A DNA stretch of 64,000 nucleotides from Pochonia chlamydosporia 170 (GCF_001653235.2 NC_035791.1:5952001-6016000); one strand, 5' to 3'. Counted from the first letter of the stretch, positions 11,351-24,900 are shown. The notes: a model not told the origin generated them from the letters alone. Numbers and translations are program-made.

Positions 11351-12554
11351 GGCGGCTTTCTTTTATAACCTCGGACCTCTGACCATCTCGCGGCGCCGGG
11401 CATGATCATTGGCTGTAACATGGGCATTCTGATATTGACCTATGATAAAGCACTGTAGAAATATGATGGGGTTTGACTGCACTATCAAAAGAAATTCTGC
11501 GACTAGCTGTTTCAGGGCAATTTACTGCACCGTGCCAATGGGAGTGGCAGTGACATTCTGGATCTCGTTAAAGATGTCTCTGAATGCCACTGAGTGTCAG
11601 ATCAAATGGAAGAAATCCCTCTAATACCACCAAAAAAGAATCTTCCCGTTGTTTTCGCAACGAAAGCAACAGCAGAAACCGGCTTACAAGTGTTGTGCTA
11701 TCATATACGATGTTGGCTGCTAACTCCTGACTATCGATAGGTGCAGTCGAAGCACCGATGACAAATAGTTAGAGGCCTAAGGGTCAGATGCCCTTCTGAC
11801 CAGTACAAGCAGGCGGTATATCTGCAAAATATCACAAATGTATTGTTTCTTGAAATTTGAATACCTCGCCCGAGCAAGATCTAACTAGACATGCACATAT
11901 GGTGTTTGTGTCCTAGATCATCGTCTCTCTGTGACATCCGAGTCTCAAAGCTGTACTCCGTACTGTGTGGCAAGGCGTGACCACGAGTGTCCATTTGCCC
12001 AAGTGCTGTACCTTGAGAGGTGGCGGCGCCAGCGGTGAGCTTGCCGAACACCCTAGTGGATTCGATAATTCACCGAGTCCATTGGAAGATGCTTTGGGGG
12101 GAAGGTAGGATTCCCAGCTTGGCTGATCCGGCGACGTTTCATTTCCCATCTTCGGCCTGGCAGCTGGGTTATACGATGAGTACGGAGAAATGTTCCCATC
12201 GGGGATAGTTAGTTTTCTTTGTGTTGGTCAACGTCGTAAGTAGATATTAATGGGAGGATGTTCCGATTTCTAAATAGGGAACCAGTCAAAAGAGAGAGCA
12301 AGATATTTCTCAAAGGCAGTCAAGCATACAATTGGGAGAGAGCGTAAAAAACACCATGTACGAAGGTTTACATTAGAAACGGCCGTAGAATTGGACGACT
12401 ATGATTGGAAAGAGGGTACAGTTATTCGCAAACGGCGCTCCCAACCAGCCTAACTAAATTCTAACGACTCTAGCGGTGATGTGGCAGCCGTACATTAGAA
12501 ACGTTGCCGAAATTCTTGTGCCTCGGGAGCTAAAGGAAAACATACTGAAATACA
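11351..12554. other. Intergenic region
   Basis: No supported gene. Minus-strand frames such as 11913-12149 lack any family signal. Confidence 0.4.
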
Positions 12555-13396
12555 TTATGTAGCAAATGGATCTACCAGGACAGCTTGAAAGGCATCCAGC
12601 TTTGTCATTTTGTTCCACCACGATTGCAAGTTTGGCCGATTTTCTAGGCAAGAAGGCCAGACTTCTCTAGTTAGATGGAACATGTATGGTAAATAAAACA
12701 GGTCAACAATTGTGAGTTTCTAGAAACTGTTTAGCATTGTGTCAGTTCAAGCACTGCAGTTTGTTGACTCACCATGCCCGCCATATAGGGCTGGCTTGAC
12801 AGCCTCGTTTCCAGGATCCCAAATACTCTGTCAAGTTGAACTCTCAAAGACTCAGCCACGGGCTGGTCAGGTTTCTGGTTGAAGAATTTTCTAAAAACAA
12901 TCAGACGTGCTTGTACTTTAAAAATTAGATAACATACTTTTACTTACGGCTTGAAATACTCCTCAAAAACCAACTTGTTGGCAGCGGCGTCAAAGGCTGT
13001 CAACTCAATTGATGCGCCTTCTTCAAATTTGGCCAGTTCCACGAAATTATTGGGATCCGGAACCAATGCATCGGAATAATCACCGTCGTGACGGTATCGA
13101 CTCGCTAGATATCTAGCAATGGCCCGAGACTCGCTGAGACATAGAGGTGGATTGTCTTGATCATCTCGAACACATGGAACGGCACCTGAAGGGTTCAATT
13201 TCTTGAATTCCGGAGTCTACATCTATTAGCTTGTACAATTCGAAGAAGCCTTTGGGATTGGTTATACTTTGTGCTCGGCTTTGAGAATGTCAATTTCCTT
13301 GATGTCTTTGAGCTGTACCCCTAGTTGTTGGATCACGAGGCGCAATCTCTGGGGACAAGGAAATCGAGAGTCTGTGAACAATGTGATTTCAGACAT
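12555..13396 (-). CDS. Glutathione S-transferase
   Basis: Four exons (13396-13268, 13216-12948, 12890-12773, 12719-12555) with 51-57-nt introns in phases 0, 2 and 0 give 226 residues, the normal GST length. The N-terminal thioredoxin-like domain starts MSEITLFTDSRFPCPQR and contains the EHKTPEFKKLNPSGAVP block, with the cis-Pro before VR and the SESRAIARYL glutathione gamma-glutamyl-binding motif. The C-terminal helical domain has KLTIVDLFYLPY, the N-capping motif region (usually T-I-A-D). I chose the ATG at 13396 rather than the upstream in-frame ATG at 13489 because family members begin at this point. It resembles the fungal phi-like GST group. It would conjugate glutathione to electrophiles in the cytosol. 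Confidence 0.88.
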
Positions 13397-14016
13397 TTTG
13401 ATTTGATGTCTTAAAGCTATCACAACAAGGTAACATTCGAGATAAATGCGGTGAGGGACCGGCGTATTTATGGATCGAGACACGCACACAGGGTTGCCTA
13501 CACACCAACGTCATACTTCGTGCCTTGCTATCATGCTAGAATATGAATGGGGTCTAAGAAACGTTAAGAGTGGTCTCTGGCTACGCTATTTTTTGTCCGA
13601 CACTTCAAAATTATCCGATGTGGAGCGCACGGGGATGATGTACGTAGACTTCAATTGCCTAAACGGTGCAATTCAGTGGTTACAGCGAGATTAAGATTAA
13701 TTGGAATTGTTGAAAGGTGCGAACATGCTTGCATGATTGATTGTGCGCAAATACTTGTAGTTGCAGATGGTAGATGTTGCCTTTTTGCGCATCTAGACTG
13801 CTCTACTGCCTATCATACTACTCTTGACAAAACCAGACAAGTTTAAATGTGCACAGTTCTCCGTCCGAAGTTACCTGTCCCAAACTAAAATTGCGATATC
13901 GGGAACGCATCCTGTCCCAAACGTTACATCCGATGTATCGTAGAATAGCGCTTGAATATGACCTCCAAATGTCCTACGCCCGGCCAAAAAAATGGCAGCG
14001 CACATGCGTATCCAAT
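13397..14016. other. Intergenic region
   Basis: GST promoter side plus 3' flank of the DUF6546 gene. No gene seen. Confidence 0.4.
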
Positions 14017-15818
14017 TTAGAGTCGGAGAAAGAATGTGTCCCAAAACCCACTTGGGGCATGTAACTTTCGAAGATGATCAAAAATAGACGGGAGGTCGCG
14101 GGCTCTGATCCAATCCCAGCCAAACTTTTGCTCTCTCCGAATCTGTTGTAGAGAAACAGGCCGAACTACCATCTCTGGAAGCCTCAGTTGGATTATTGCG
14201 TCTGCGTGTGACTGAATACCATAACCGTCCAATGTTTCATACACCTGCTTCATTCCGTACGTGGTCCACGTCTCCGTAACACTTTGCCATGTATCGATAA
14301 CGACATCTGAGAAAGTGAGATCCCATGTCCCTTTCCAGGTAATCACAGCAGGGTGAAGGTCTCCCTTGCGTTCGTATCGAAAAAGAGCCGCGAGCCTCCT
14401 CTGCCCATTCCATATCTCCAGAGTCTCAAGTCGTGGCATGCGTTTAGCTGCCCACGCAGCAGCAACAAGCATATCCATGATGTTCTCATGGCTGCTACCC
14501 GGCGATAGCAATTGGGAAGTAAGGGTGATGAACCTCAAATTTGGCCAATGATGGGACGTTTCATGACTGGCAGAGTTGAAAAACTCGTTCGCATCCACCA
14601 TGAATGACGCGGCGAATGATTCAAAATGTTGACTAAGGAAGCTAAGTTCTCGACCGAGAGTAGAGTTCGGAGTTCGGATACGTGAGCAGCTTCGATCGTA
14701 GGTAAACGGGTTGACTTCTATCATGGGAAATGCACTCAAGACGTCCCGACCTAGTCCGCGAGCGAGTCCACGGGAGAGGGTACGGGCATACGACGTGATA
14801 TAGGCGTAGTGCTCGCTGAAATTCTCAAAGATTGCCACCTTCTTCAGTCGTTTCAGATGGATTATGCGGAGCAAACTATGGAAGTCTATTGGCATAACAA
14901 AGGTTAGTATTTACAGCTTTGAGAGACATTATACCCTCAAGCAACCGTCCTGCTTATAGTATTGATCTAGTAAGGATATTACTCACCTCGATCTGTGACC
15001 TCTTGAAACCAATCATTCCACTCCCTCCAAGGCTCATAGTGAAGCTCGCTCAAGTTCGGAAACTTGTGAAGCATCTTAGCAACTGTATCGAGATGCCATC
15101 GTCGCTGTGTTTGCTGTCGAAGTAATAGCCTCGTCACGGCTGGTACTTGAGGCAATTTTTGCCACCATTGATGTCGCCGCTCCTGGGCGGCTTCGAGCGA
15201 GTGCCCGGAGAAATGCATGCTCATAATATTCGCAAACGTTTTTTCGATACCATGGTCTAAGAGAAGCATTTGCTTGACTCTGCCACCTTTTCGGTGCCGA
15301 TCAGACTTCATTCCGCGCGCAATCTTAGTCAACTCTTTTTCGCGGGAAGCGTTGCCTTCCTCTGACGCGAAATCCGGTTCGCAGGAGAGGTGTTTGAGTG
15401 AGTGACGTGCATCACTTTCCGAGTAGACGCTAATATCGAGTGTCAAGCCTTCATTTGTCCAGCTGCTAAGGGCCACGAATAGGTCCTCAAGTGCGTTCAT
15501 AATAAGAATATCTGTTCTGCGGCGTGTGGCGGCATCGATTTCATTGCTCAGATATAAACGACTGCAAGTCATACAATCGTATTGCTCCAACTCCACGCAA
15601 AACCATATGGATTTTATTCGAGCTCGGTTGCGCCGTGTCATGCGGTTTAGGTCGGAGATTCGCCATTGCGTGAGCCTGATGTTTGTAAAGTTGTGCTTTT
15701 CGATTATTTCCAGCCAACCAGGGGACACTGTAGCGAAGCGAGCTACCTTGCAACCATCGTCTATTAAACTCTGGAGTATTGTATTTTTGATCTCTGTCGG
15801 TAAGTTGGGCAGCGGCAT
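14017..15818 (-). CDS. DUF6546 / F-box-like family protein
   Basis: Two exons (15818-14987, 14885-14017) with a 101-nt phase-1 intron give 566 residues. The N-terminus MPLPNLPTEIKNTILQSL resembles an F-box-like start, followed by FATVSPGWLEIIE and IKSIWFCVELEQYDC..C, the pattern of a large family of uncharacterised fungal proteins. The C-terminal half, with WPNLRFITLTSQLL and MPRLETLEIWNG, fits DUF6546. No enzymatic motif is visible. If the F-box-like segment is functional, the protein could be a substrate adaptor for SCF ubiquitin ligases, but this is inference. Such genes occur in many diverged copies and lie mostly in variable regions. Confidence 0.75.
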
Positions 15819-16466
15819 GGTGCCAGCTGATGCTCTTTCTGCGTAGCTAGGTTAGTGATGGGAGGCTTGGGAATCTTGGTGATGGCGGTTTGCTTCGATT
15901 TTGCTGGATATAATGGAGAGAAAGTTCGATTCCGACCGGCGAAATTGGTATCTTACGTATGATCGAGCGCTCTGAATGGTCACAGGTGACGAAGGCCTTA
16001 GAATTTGCGTGTGAGGTTGGCATATACCTTGGTTTTATATCAAGATTGAGAAGGTAGGACTATTTTGACGTAGAAAGCTTCGTCGTGCCATGTGCACATG
16101 TAGTCAGGGGTAGTGTACGCAAGCCTAAACTTTGAGGCTATGCGATACTTGACACCATTTCGCTAGTGGCTCACAACGCTAGCTTGTCTGTTGCTTTCGA
16201 GCCGTTGCTGCGCGAGTAATAAATAGCAGTGGACAAGGGTTAAATGGTACATGAGAGGCATCACAGTGGTCTGGTGAAGTAAACTTGCCTTTAAAAAAGT
16301 AAATAATTGACGGACTGTCCATTATTAGTGAGCTATACACCGGACTCATAAGCTACCTTTAGCTGAGACCACGAATTAAAACTATAAAGCCATAAGAGTT
16401 TTCACCTAAGTACTACTCGCAGCCAGCATCCAGCCTATCCTGGTTCCTGCACAGAAACACGACGAC
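15819..16466. other. Intergenic region
   Basis: 5' flank of the DUF6546 gene and 3' flank of the MFS gene. No gene seen. Confidence 0.4.
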
Positions 16467-17967
16467 CTAGTGGTTATCAACCATCTGAGGATCAACTTTG
16501 CTATTCTCGGCGTAATGCGGCACAATAACATCAGCTGGAATTTATTGAGTTAGCCAGTATCTCAAACATCTCGGTGAGTTTCATGCGTACCTTCAGATTG
16601 GTAGTTTGTCTCCCGGGCTCTTCCCACGAGCACAAGCAGGATGGGGATAGAGACCAGCTGCAACGCCAGCGCAAAGGCTATTTGTGCTCTAAGTTTGGAA
16701 GATGTCAGACGGCATCAAAACCTGGAAAATTGTACAAAACTCACCGGTGCGATACGTTTGCCGCAGCCATACCAAACTGCACGGCAACGCCACCAGCAGC
16801 AACTCCTTTCCACAACCCACCATATATAGCCAATACAGTAGGCTCATTGGTAAAAGTGCCCATTACCCACATGCCAATCTGCTGATGCGAACCGTAAATA
16901 ACTCCAAAGAGGAGATAGAGGACAAAAAGTCCCCCAAAGTCACCACTTGTCCAATCGACGCCACCTGTCGGCGGTGATGCCCACGTCGAAGACACAGACA
17001 CCCAAACGAGCAGAGCGATCCAACCAGCGAATACAAAGGCACCAAGAACACTCACGGATATGTAGCCACGCATACGTCGTCCGAACGGGAGTCTGTCGGT
17101 GAGAACTGCGCATCCCACAGACGCTGGAAGCTGGACAAGGTAGAAGATGACGTTGTTCATGGCTCTGGTTCGCAAGTTGAAGTACCGTCCATTGATAGCA
17201 GGCAAGATTCCCAGAGCCAACTCGCAGCTAAAGATGACAGGGAGCATAGCAAGAACTCGATAATCCCTTAGCACCTTGGTCACACCATGGAGCTCCTCAG
17301 CGATAGATAAGTTGTGGAACACGGCAATCGAAGTACCATCGGCGCGACGAACCGTCCTGGGGCTGACAAGGCCAAAGATGGTCAATGGGAAGGCGAGGCA
17401 AATAAGAACAAGAAAGGCAATGTACACGCTCGTCGGACTACCGTCTGCCGTTGATTGCCCGTTGTAAATGATGACGAAAGCTACCAGCGAACCAACCACG
17501 CTGCCAACCTGATTGATGAAGTACTGAATCGCAATATACTTGCCCTTCTCGACCTCAGTTGCGTAAGCCCATTGGATAAAACCCGATGTAGACCATAGCA
17601 TAGGCGCACTCAGGCCTAGAAGGATGCCGCCGAGAATTGGAAACCACTCCTTGCCGGTGCGGTCGTAGTAGAAGAGGCCAGCGACGTAGATTGGGTAGCC
17701 GGCAACGCCAATTGTCATAGTTAGGCGCGGGCCAAGTTTATTCATGATAGCGCCAGTGAAGAAGCCGAATATGGCGTAAATGCCATAGAGTGAACTATTG
17801 GAGATGTCGCTCACTCGCTGTGAAGAAGGTTTACCGCCGCCGGCGCCTAGACCGAGAACTGCGAGGTACACGCCAACGGTGAAGAAAAGAACGAAGCCGC
17901 TGATGAGATTTTGATTGAAGGTGACCCGACGAGAGAATCTCGAAGGAGGTTTCTCGTCGGACGCCAT
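16467..17967 (-). CDS. UNC-93/DUF895-type MFS transporter
   Basis: Three exons (17967-16745, 16688-16591, 16534-16467) with two 56-nt introns give 462 residues. The start at 17967 (MASDEKPPSRFSRR) follows an upstream in-frame ATG at 18015 and fits the family better. About eleven to twelve hydrophobic helices are visible, from NLISGFVLFFTVGVYLAVLG onward. The SSLYGIYAIFGFFTGAIMNKLGPR segment between helices 2 and 3 is characteristic of the UNC-93-like group. The last exons add a terminal helix (IPILLVLVG) and a short tail. It is expected in the plasma or an internal membrane and may import the cluster's substrate; the substrate is unknown. It is transcribed away from the LamB/YcsF gene across a shared 800-bp promoter region. 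Confidence 0.85.
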
Positions 17968-18767
17968 AGCTGCTGTGGATGTGAGGCGAGCCAAGTTCAG
18001 AGTAAAGTGATACAAAGGTGGGAGATCGAGAAGGCTCGGATACAGAATCTGGGGTTATTGTGTTGTCCGTCTGAAGCCTTCGGGGTCTTTATATCACCGG
18101 TTCTAATCGACTGCCACCTCGACTGCTTCCCCTGCTCGCAGACTTTTATTCCACAATCCGCTTAATCAGTGCCATGGGAGGTCTGGACAACAAGACGTTT
18201 GGTTATCGTCTGGGGAAATCGGAAACATGGAGGGAAAATAGAAACGCCTCATTTATTCTCGGCAACGATATCCTGTGGCCGCCAAGTGTCATGATGATGG
18301 TGGTTATCTCGTTGAGCCCTGAGTCGTGGCCTGATTCCGGGGTAAGACATGTGGAGGTGGGTCATAGGTAAGCCCCGAAAGCACTACGTCAATTTGGGAA
18401 TTGTCTACGAGATCGTCGTGGAAGGTTTGTGGCGTGGCAACTAAGAGCCAAGAGTTCCACGACGGCGGGTCTTCGTGGATGTATCCCGACACGTCAAATG
18501 TGGTTTCTTGGTGCCTCTTTTCCTAAAATGGGGATTATTCACGATCAAGGCTGTCCAGACTTATCCATGTCAGTTTTGATAGTTGAATTAAATAAATGAT
18601 TGCGTGTTGAAGAGGATAGCTTCGTGGTAACTGAATGGACAGTGATAAGACTGCAATCAGTAACACTCGGAGACAGCGCTCTAGTCATCCAATCCATGCG
18701 CAAATATTCATCTTGGCCTGGAAAACCACAATCACGAAAATAAGAAGAGAAGACGAAGAGAACCAAT
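17968..18767. promoter_or_regulatory. Divergent promoter region of MFS and LamB/YcsF genes
   Basis: This 800-bp region separates the leftward transporter gene from the rightward LamB/YcsF gene and contains no supported gene, so it likely co-controls both. A TATAAA for the leftward gene is at 18088-18093. Several CGG/CCG triplets of the kind bound by Zn2Cys6 regulators occur, but I cannot define a site. Confidence 0.5.
18088..18093 (-). promoter_or_regulatory. TATA box of the MFS gene
   Basis: On the minus strand the bases read GATATAAAG, about 120 bases before the chosen ATG at 17967. Confidence 0.45.
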
Positions 18768-19685
18768 ATGGTGATTCAGTCTTCCTTACCATGGGCTGCC
18801 AAGTCCGTCGAAATCCACTGCGATATGGGCGAGGGCTTTGGCAACTGGACAATGGTAGGTTGAAACTGACGGGAAGGACAAATTTTCTCATTGACCAAAC
18901 TCCCTCCAGGGTGACGATGAAGCTATTATGCCACATATTACGTCCTGTTCCATTGCTTGCGGTTTCCACGCTGGAGACCCAATGGTCATGTACAAGACCA
19001 TCAAGGCGGCGCAGCGCAACAAAGTGCGCATTGGAGCTCACCCTTCATATCTCGACTTACAAGGCTTTGGACGTCGCGAAATGAAGATGGACGCTACAGA
19101 ATGCGAAAAGATGGTTATATATCAAATTGGCGCCCTGAAAGCCTTTCTGGACATTGAGGGGATCCCATTGTCTCATGTCAGCGTACGTACTGCATGCATC
19201 TCATCTTCCCGGTCCGAAGCAAGTCTTTGCTAACAAATAGATAGCCTCATGGTGCTCTTTATGGGGTTATGTGCAAAGATAAAACCATATGCGAGGCTGT
19301 CTGTCGTGCATCTAGGAATTTTACTACGCCTGAGGGTTCTCCTGTACCCATGATCGGGGCCGCAAATACGTTCATGGAGACGACATGCGCAGCCATGGGT
19401 ATCCCGTTTATACAAGAAATCATTGCCGACCTCGAATACGATGAGAATGGCGACTGTATAATCTCTCGAACCCATGAGGCGGTTGACTTGGTAGCTCTGC
19501 GTGAGCGACTAACACACGTACTACGGAAGGGAACGGTTCCAGTCAGGGGAAAGGCGGATCAACTCGTCGATCTAAAGTTAACTAAAGCGCCGTTGAGCCT
19601 ATGTATTCATAGTGACACCCCTGGCGCAGTTGGAATTGCTCGTGCGACGAGAGAGGTGGTGGATGAATTTAACAAGTCTGTCTAG
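18768..19685 (+). CDS. LamB/YcsF (PxpA-like) family protein
   Basis: Three exons (18768-18854, 18910-19182, 19245-19685), both introns phase 0 (55 and 62 nt), give 266 residues, the usual size for LamB/YcsF proteins. Family blocks are all present: IHCDMGEGFGNW at the N-terminus, CGFHAGDP, GAHPSYLDLQGFGRR, PHGALYGV, and near the end LCIHSDTPGA. Bacterial PxpA is subunit A of 5-oxoprolinase, acting with PxpB (KipI) and PxpC (KipA) on 5-oxo-L-proline with ATP. Here the KipA-like and KipI-like partners are domains of the urea-carboxylase-like enzyme encoded 2.3 kb to the right. This suggests a joint reaction, but the substrate is inferred. No targeting signal is evident; probably cytosolic. Confidence 0.9.
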
Positions 19686-20211
19686 AGTTGAAGGAGAATG
19701 TGTACTTTATAAACAAATACATATATATGTAGATACTGATATAACCAGTAAAAACTACAAATGTTGAGAAGTATTCAAGATATCAACTTACGCAGCGTGG
19801 CCGAAAAAACATAGCAAATAAGTCAAAGTGGTCTTTCAAGCTGTTGGTTGCTTGCTGTTGATGAATTGTCTCTGATGAAAACCATTCACCCACATCTGTA
19901 TAACCACTGCCGGAACTCAACACATCACGCCGTACTATGCCACACGCGATACCTCTTTCTCAGTTAAATATATGCCTTTCCAATCTTCAGAAGAGTGGTA
20001 ACTTGTAAGTAAGTGGAGTTGTGGCTTGCTCATATTCCATGTGGACCTTCCCTTTCCCCGTGAACTATTGTACGAGCTAGTAAATATTGAGTCTGGTTTA
20101 TTTCATGCTCTCCAACTTCCCCACATTCCCAGCTTGACCCAAGTCATCTATGTACAACTTCACAACTCACCTACCTTCAAGGTCAACTCTTGTCACTTCC
20201 CAAACCACGAC
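19686..20211. promoter_or_regulatory. Upstream region of the Zn2Cys6 regulator
   Basis: Intergenic. An open frame upstream of 20212 (from 20026) continues in frame into the regulator. I take it as leader, because the regulator's family begins just before its zinc cluster. Confidence 0.4.
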
Positions 20212-21947
20212 ATGAAGCAGCGTAGATGGCATCGACGTGTCTTTACCGGCTGCGCCAACTGCCGTCGGAGGCACGTCAAATGCGATGAACAAACTCCCGT
20301 TTGTGCCAACTGCACGCGCCTTGGCCAACATTGTAGTTTCGACCTCAAGTTTGTGTTTAGCAAACCCCCAAAACCCAAAGCTCCTCAACGCCGGTGTCGA
20401 CCCGCGGGTGAGCGACCGGACGGGGATACGATTCAGTCGGTGCTAGATTACGCGATTGAGTCGTACGTGGACACTACAACAGATTTAACCCTTGACCTTC
20501 ATGCTCTAGAAGATCAAACTCAGCCTGAGTATCAAGAATCCCATAATTCTTTCGGGCTGGAACGCAGTCAGCCTACATCTAGCCAACTTGCTACCATATC
20601 GATGCCGACTCTCCCAGAACTCGTTCAAACTTCCGTGGCAAGCCCGCTCAACTCCAACCAAAGTCGCTATTATCAGCATTTCCTCTTCACGGTGTCCACA
20701 TACCTCATCATCTGGGACACTCCCTCCAACTCTAATCCATATCGCATGCTGCCCAGCTTGGTGAGCAGCTCTGGTCTGCTCCAAAATACAATGGAAGCTC
20801 TCGGAGCCATGCATCTGTCCAGCCTACCGCAGACACAAGATCGCCAAGTTCACCGGAACGAGGCTATAAACATCTACACCAATGTTGTTACGAATCTTCG
20901 CGAAGCCCTATCTTCACAACGAGCACAGCCCGATCTCGAGCTCCTCGCCACCTGTCTTCTTCTCTGCATGTTTGAGAACATGTCAGCCACTGACGCCTCC
21001 TGGAAGGTCCATCTTCTCGGCGCTGGACAGACCCTGCAAAGAATGTACAGTCCGCGAACCGGCCTCCCTTACGGTTGCGGATCGGGTGGCCAGGCTGCCG
21101 AGGATATGCCCTCCTTACGGCGCTTTCTAGTGTCGTTAATGTCATATCTTGATATTGCTGCCTCCTGCGCGACTGGAGAGGATCCCATCATACCGGGTGA
21201 CTACTGGGAGACATTAGGCGGCGGGTGGGAGTACAACCTGGGCGTTCCAACTTTTGCCACCGTTCGTCGTCCCGTGGATCGAGCTATGGCCCAAATTCGC
21301 AGCTCATGGTCCAGAATCATGTCTATTCAAACTGATATTAGCAAGTTTGCCAAGGCACAGCGGTCCGGGCTTGAGAAGAGGCAGCGAGAAATGATCCAAG
21401 GCGACCTTACGTACCGTATCAGAAACTGGCATGATAGTGCCCCTGGCGTCTTTCTGCAACTTGAGTATCTGGACAACATCCCGAGTGATGCCACGGACGA
21501 AGAAACCGAGGCTCTTACTGCCGCGGCTTGCGTATACTGCTATGCACTTGGATGTGCTGTGTATCTTGACAGGGTCGCGAATAGGAGAGTCGGCAGTGCT
21601 GCTTTTGATATGGAAATAAAAGCCACTGTTGACCGCATGATGACTCTTATAGTCAACTTCTCTAGCGGAGTCAACCAGTTGGCCATGCTGTGGCCTCTTC
21701 TGACTGCTGGTATTGCCACGGTTGATACACATCAACAGGATCTTTGTCGCAGTTGGTTGGGGAATATGACAGGCTTTGGTTTCAAGGTATGTCTGCTACG
21801 CAATCTAGTAAACTTTTGCTGACTGGTGGGCAGCATGTTTTCCGAGTATTGGATACTTTGGAATATGCTTGGCGGCACATGAAACGTTATGGAGAAGTAA
21901 ATTACGAAGTGTTTGATGCACTGATATCATCTAATCTGGTTCCCTGA
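20212..21947 (+). CDS. Zn2Cys6 fungal transcription factor
   Basis: Two exons (20212-21786, 21834-21947) with a 47-nt phase-0 intron give 562 residues. The DNA-binding domain is right at the N-terminus: six cysteines spaced C-x2-C-x6-C-x6-C-x2-C-x6-C within GCANCRRRHVKCDE...CANC...HC, followed by a basic, proline-rich linker. The rest fits the fungal-specific transcription factor domain (DUF3468 type), with YYQHFLFTVSTYLIIWD and a long helical region. An upstream in-frame ATG at 20026 would add 62 residues; I prefer 20212. It lies in the middle of the amide-metabolism cluster and is the natural candidate for its pathway-specific regulator. Its stop codon is only 42 bases from the stop of the convergent carboxylase gene. 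Confidence 0.88.
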
Positions 21948-21989
21948 ATGAACCAACAGTCCGGCGTGGCTGGCACTCTCAGAGTCTCA

Positions 21990-24900
21990 TCACTCTTGTT
22001 CTGAGTCTGACAGCACCATGATGGTATCTCCTGGTTTTACAATGTCCCCTGGTCCAACGACAACACTCTGCACAACAAGACCTGCTTGGGCAGTTGTCGT
22101 TGCCACATTGACCTCCATCTTCATTGCCTCCAGAATGACCAAAATGTCGCCTTCGGATATTCTGTCTCCTTTCTTCACTTTCATCTTGTATATGCTGGCA
22201 TGCATCGGTGCTTGAACCTTCAAGGAATCGTCTATGACTCGGTTAACGAATGACGGGTGCCAGTAGCAGATCCATCGACAACCTACCAATATTGTCCAGA
22301 GAAGGGACAGTATCTTTTTCGACATCTTGCTCCGCCTGCCACTGAGCCAGGAGTTGTTTCTCCCTACGTATGGGATTAGCAAAGCTTTACGGAGGGTTCA
22401 ATCTACAATACCGTACCGTTCTGTCTCGATGGCAGTCGCCGCCTCCTGCTTCGCCTTGAACACGGCCGTCTCATGCTCAATGCTCCTGCAAAACTCAGAA
22501 TACTCATCGACATCAAACTCTGTATGAGTAATGTCAAAGTCATATTTGCCGGCCTGGAAGCGGCTATAAATTCGCTCAAATTCCTCCTCGTCAACAACAT
22601 AGAAGCTCAGCTGGTCAAAATTGTCGAAAAGCCATGGCCTGTCACCGAAATTCTTATTCACGCAGAACTTGTCCCAGCCGGGAAGAGTGCGACCAAAGTT
22701 TACGTAGCCACCGGGAGCGTCCTTCATTCACAATCATATTAGTTGTTGTCGGGGAGTCTTGAAGGGTCGACTTACGATAGGATCACAGGAAAAGAAACAG
22801 CCACCTATTCCCAAGCCACCGGCTGGCGAAAACGTCCTTGATGGATTGAACTTGGGTACCATGAGCCGAGCCCGAGGGTCCAGTGGGATGCCAATGGGTG
22901 TACCGCTCCAGAAACCGACGCCAACAACTAAGATCCTTGTGCTAAGAACTTTGTCAAGTATCTCCTGTTTAGATTGAAGGCCATTGGACCGCGCGATAAA
23001 CTCTACAGGGTCAGGAAGATACGTAGCATACGGTCGTTGCGTCGCCATGTATCGTTCGATAGCTGCCTTGTTTACTTTGTCATCAAAAACCATCGGTAGT
23101 CGGATGTGACGACTGGATAGTTTCGTCGCTTCTGGTCCCTTTTGCTGCACAATTCGCAGTACGTTGTCAACGAGCTTAGCCTGCGAGATTTTGAAATAGT
23201 CATATTGAACCATTAGACCTGCAAATGTCAGATATATATTGTTATTTTTTGGTGCGGGAAACATTGTGTCTGTTGACTTACTACATCCGATGGGTGTCGT
23301 CAGGATCACTCCGTCCATGGCAGCCGCGTCGAGTGCCTCTGCAATAGCCTGCACTTTACAACGAGTTTCTAGCTGAAGGGATTGTGATAGCTCTACCAGA
23401 ATGCTCGAGTCGCCTGCTTGACGGATTGTGATTCCGTTCCATGTGCCTATGATCGCCGACGATGACGATTTCGCAACTGAGTCTGGCGGCAGATCGAGGA
23501 TGAGCGGCTTCACAGTTGTTGATGTTCCTGAAGCAAGTCGTGCCACTCCTTCAAGATATTCTGCTTGCCTTTGAAGCAGCCCCATCGCCGCTTGAATCGA
23601 GATAGGGACGAAGTGGAATTTGTCTCCAGGTTTCAGTTGACCAATTTTGAAGAGCTCAGCCCTCGGAATAACCTGCGAAGTGATGAAGCCACCCAGCGAT
23701 GGGCCATCGATGGGGAAAATAACGGACGAGTCTCCAGTCCAGTTAATTGCCCCTATCGAGTACGGATAATCCAGGTAGTTGCTTGGATGTGAACCCCCTT
23801 CACCACCCGTCTGACGCGCCCATTGCGGTTGTGGTCCATGGAGACGCACACCAATACGTGAGGCCTGGTGTGATATAGTCCACTCATTCGAATAGATGGC
23901 TTCAACACCGGCCGGAGTCATGATGTCAGGGGAATCATGAGGTCCAGAAAGACAGTATACAACAGCTGGGTCCCAAACTGGAATAAGTGACTTGGGGAGG
24001 GTGAAAGGTTCAAAATCATCAGCTGTAACACTTGCAATATCTAACATGTCGCCCTCGACAAGAGGACGGCCCTGCAATCCCCCGACTTCAACCACTGGGC
24101 TCGTCGACTTAGAGCCAAGGTAGTTTGGAATACCAGGGAAACCTCCACGCACAGCAAGATACACTCGACATCCATCAGAGATACGTCCCATTGTCAACGT
24201 GGCCCCAGCGGAGACTTGCACTCGCGAGTACATTGGTACGGGCGCGCCGTCAATCTGTGCTTCAACAGCAGAGCCAGCCAGTGCGATAATAGCCATTTGA
24301 TGAAACCTGATCGTAGGACCTGTGAATGTTATTTCGAGGAGCTCACAGCCTGGTTCATTTCCAACCACGCAGTTTGCGAGTCGAGCGTGTAGCGAGTCCA
24401 TGGGACCGCCTTCAGGAATTCCGAACCCGATACCAATCCTTGCAGGGAAATCTTGAATGGTGGTATAGGAGCCTGGGGAATTTATCTCCATGACATGTGG
24501 CTTGTATTGGAAGCTGTCGAGAACATTGGTCGTGGTTCTTCCCTCGGTGAACCAATTTGTGTCCAAGATTCGGCGCAGGTAGTCCTTGTTGGTTACAATT
24601 CCCTGCAAGCTTGTATCGTCCAGGAGTTGCGCCAACTTGAGGACGGTATCAGCCCTACCGGTTCCATGAACCATGACCTTCGCCAGCAGCGGATCGAAGG
24701 ACAGAGAAACGTTGGTGCCCGTCTGAACCCATGTGTCGACTCTACTCCCTGGCGTGCTGCCAAATTTGACGTACTGGAGCTGCCCTGGACTTGGCATGTG
24801 ATTTTTGAGGGGATTCTCGGCGTACAAACGAGCTTCAATAGCGGAACCAGTTGGTGTTAGTAGTTTGAAGTCACCCAAATCCAACGGTCGTTCGGCTTGC

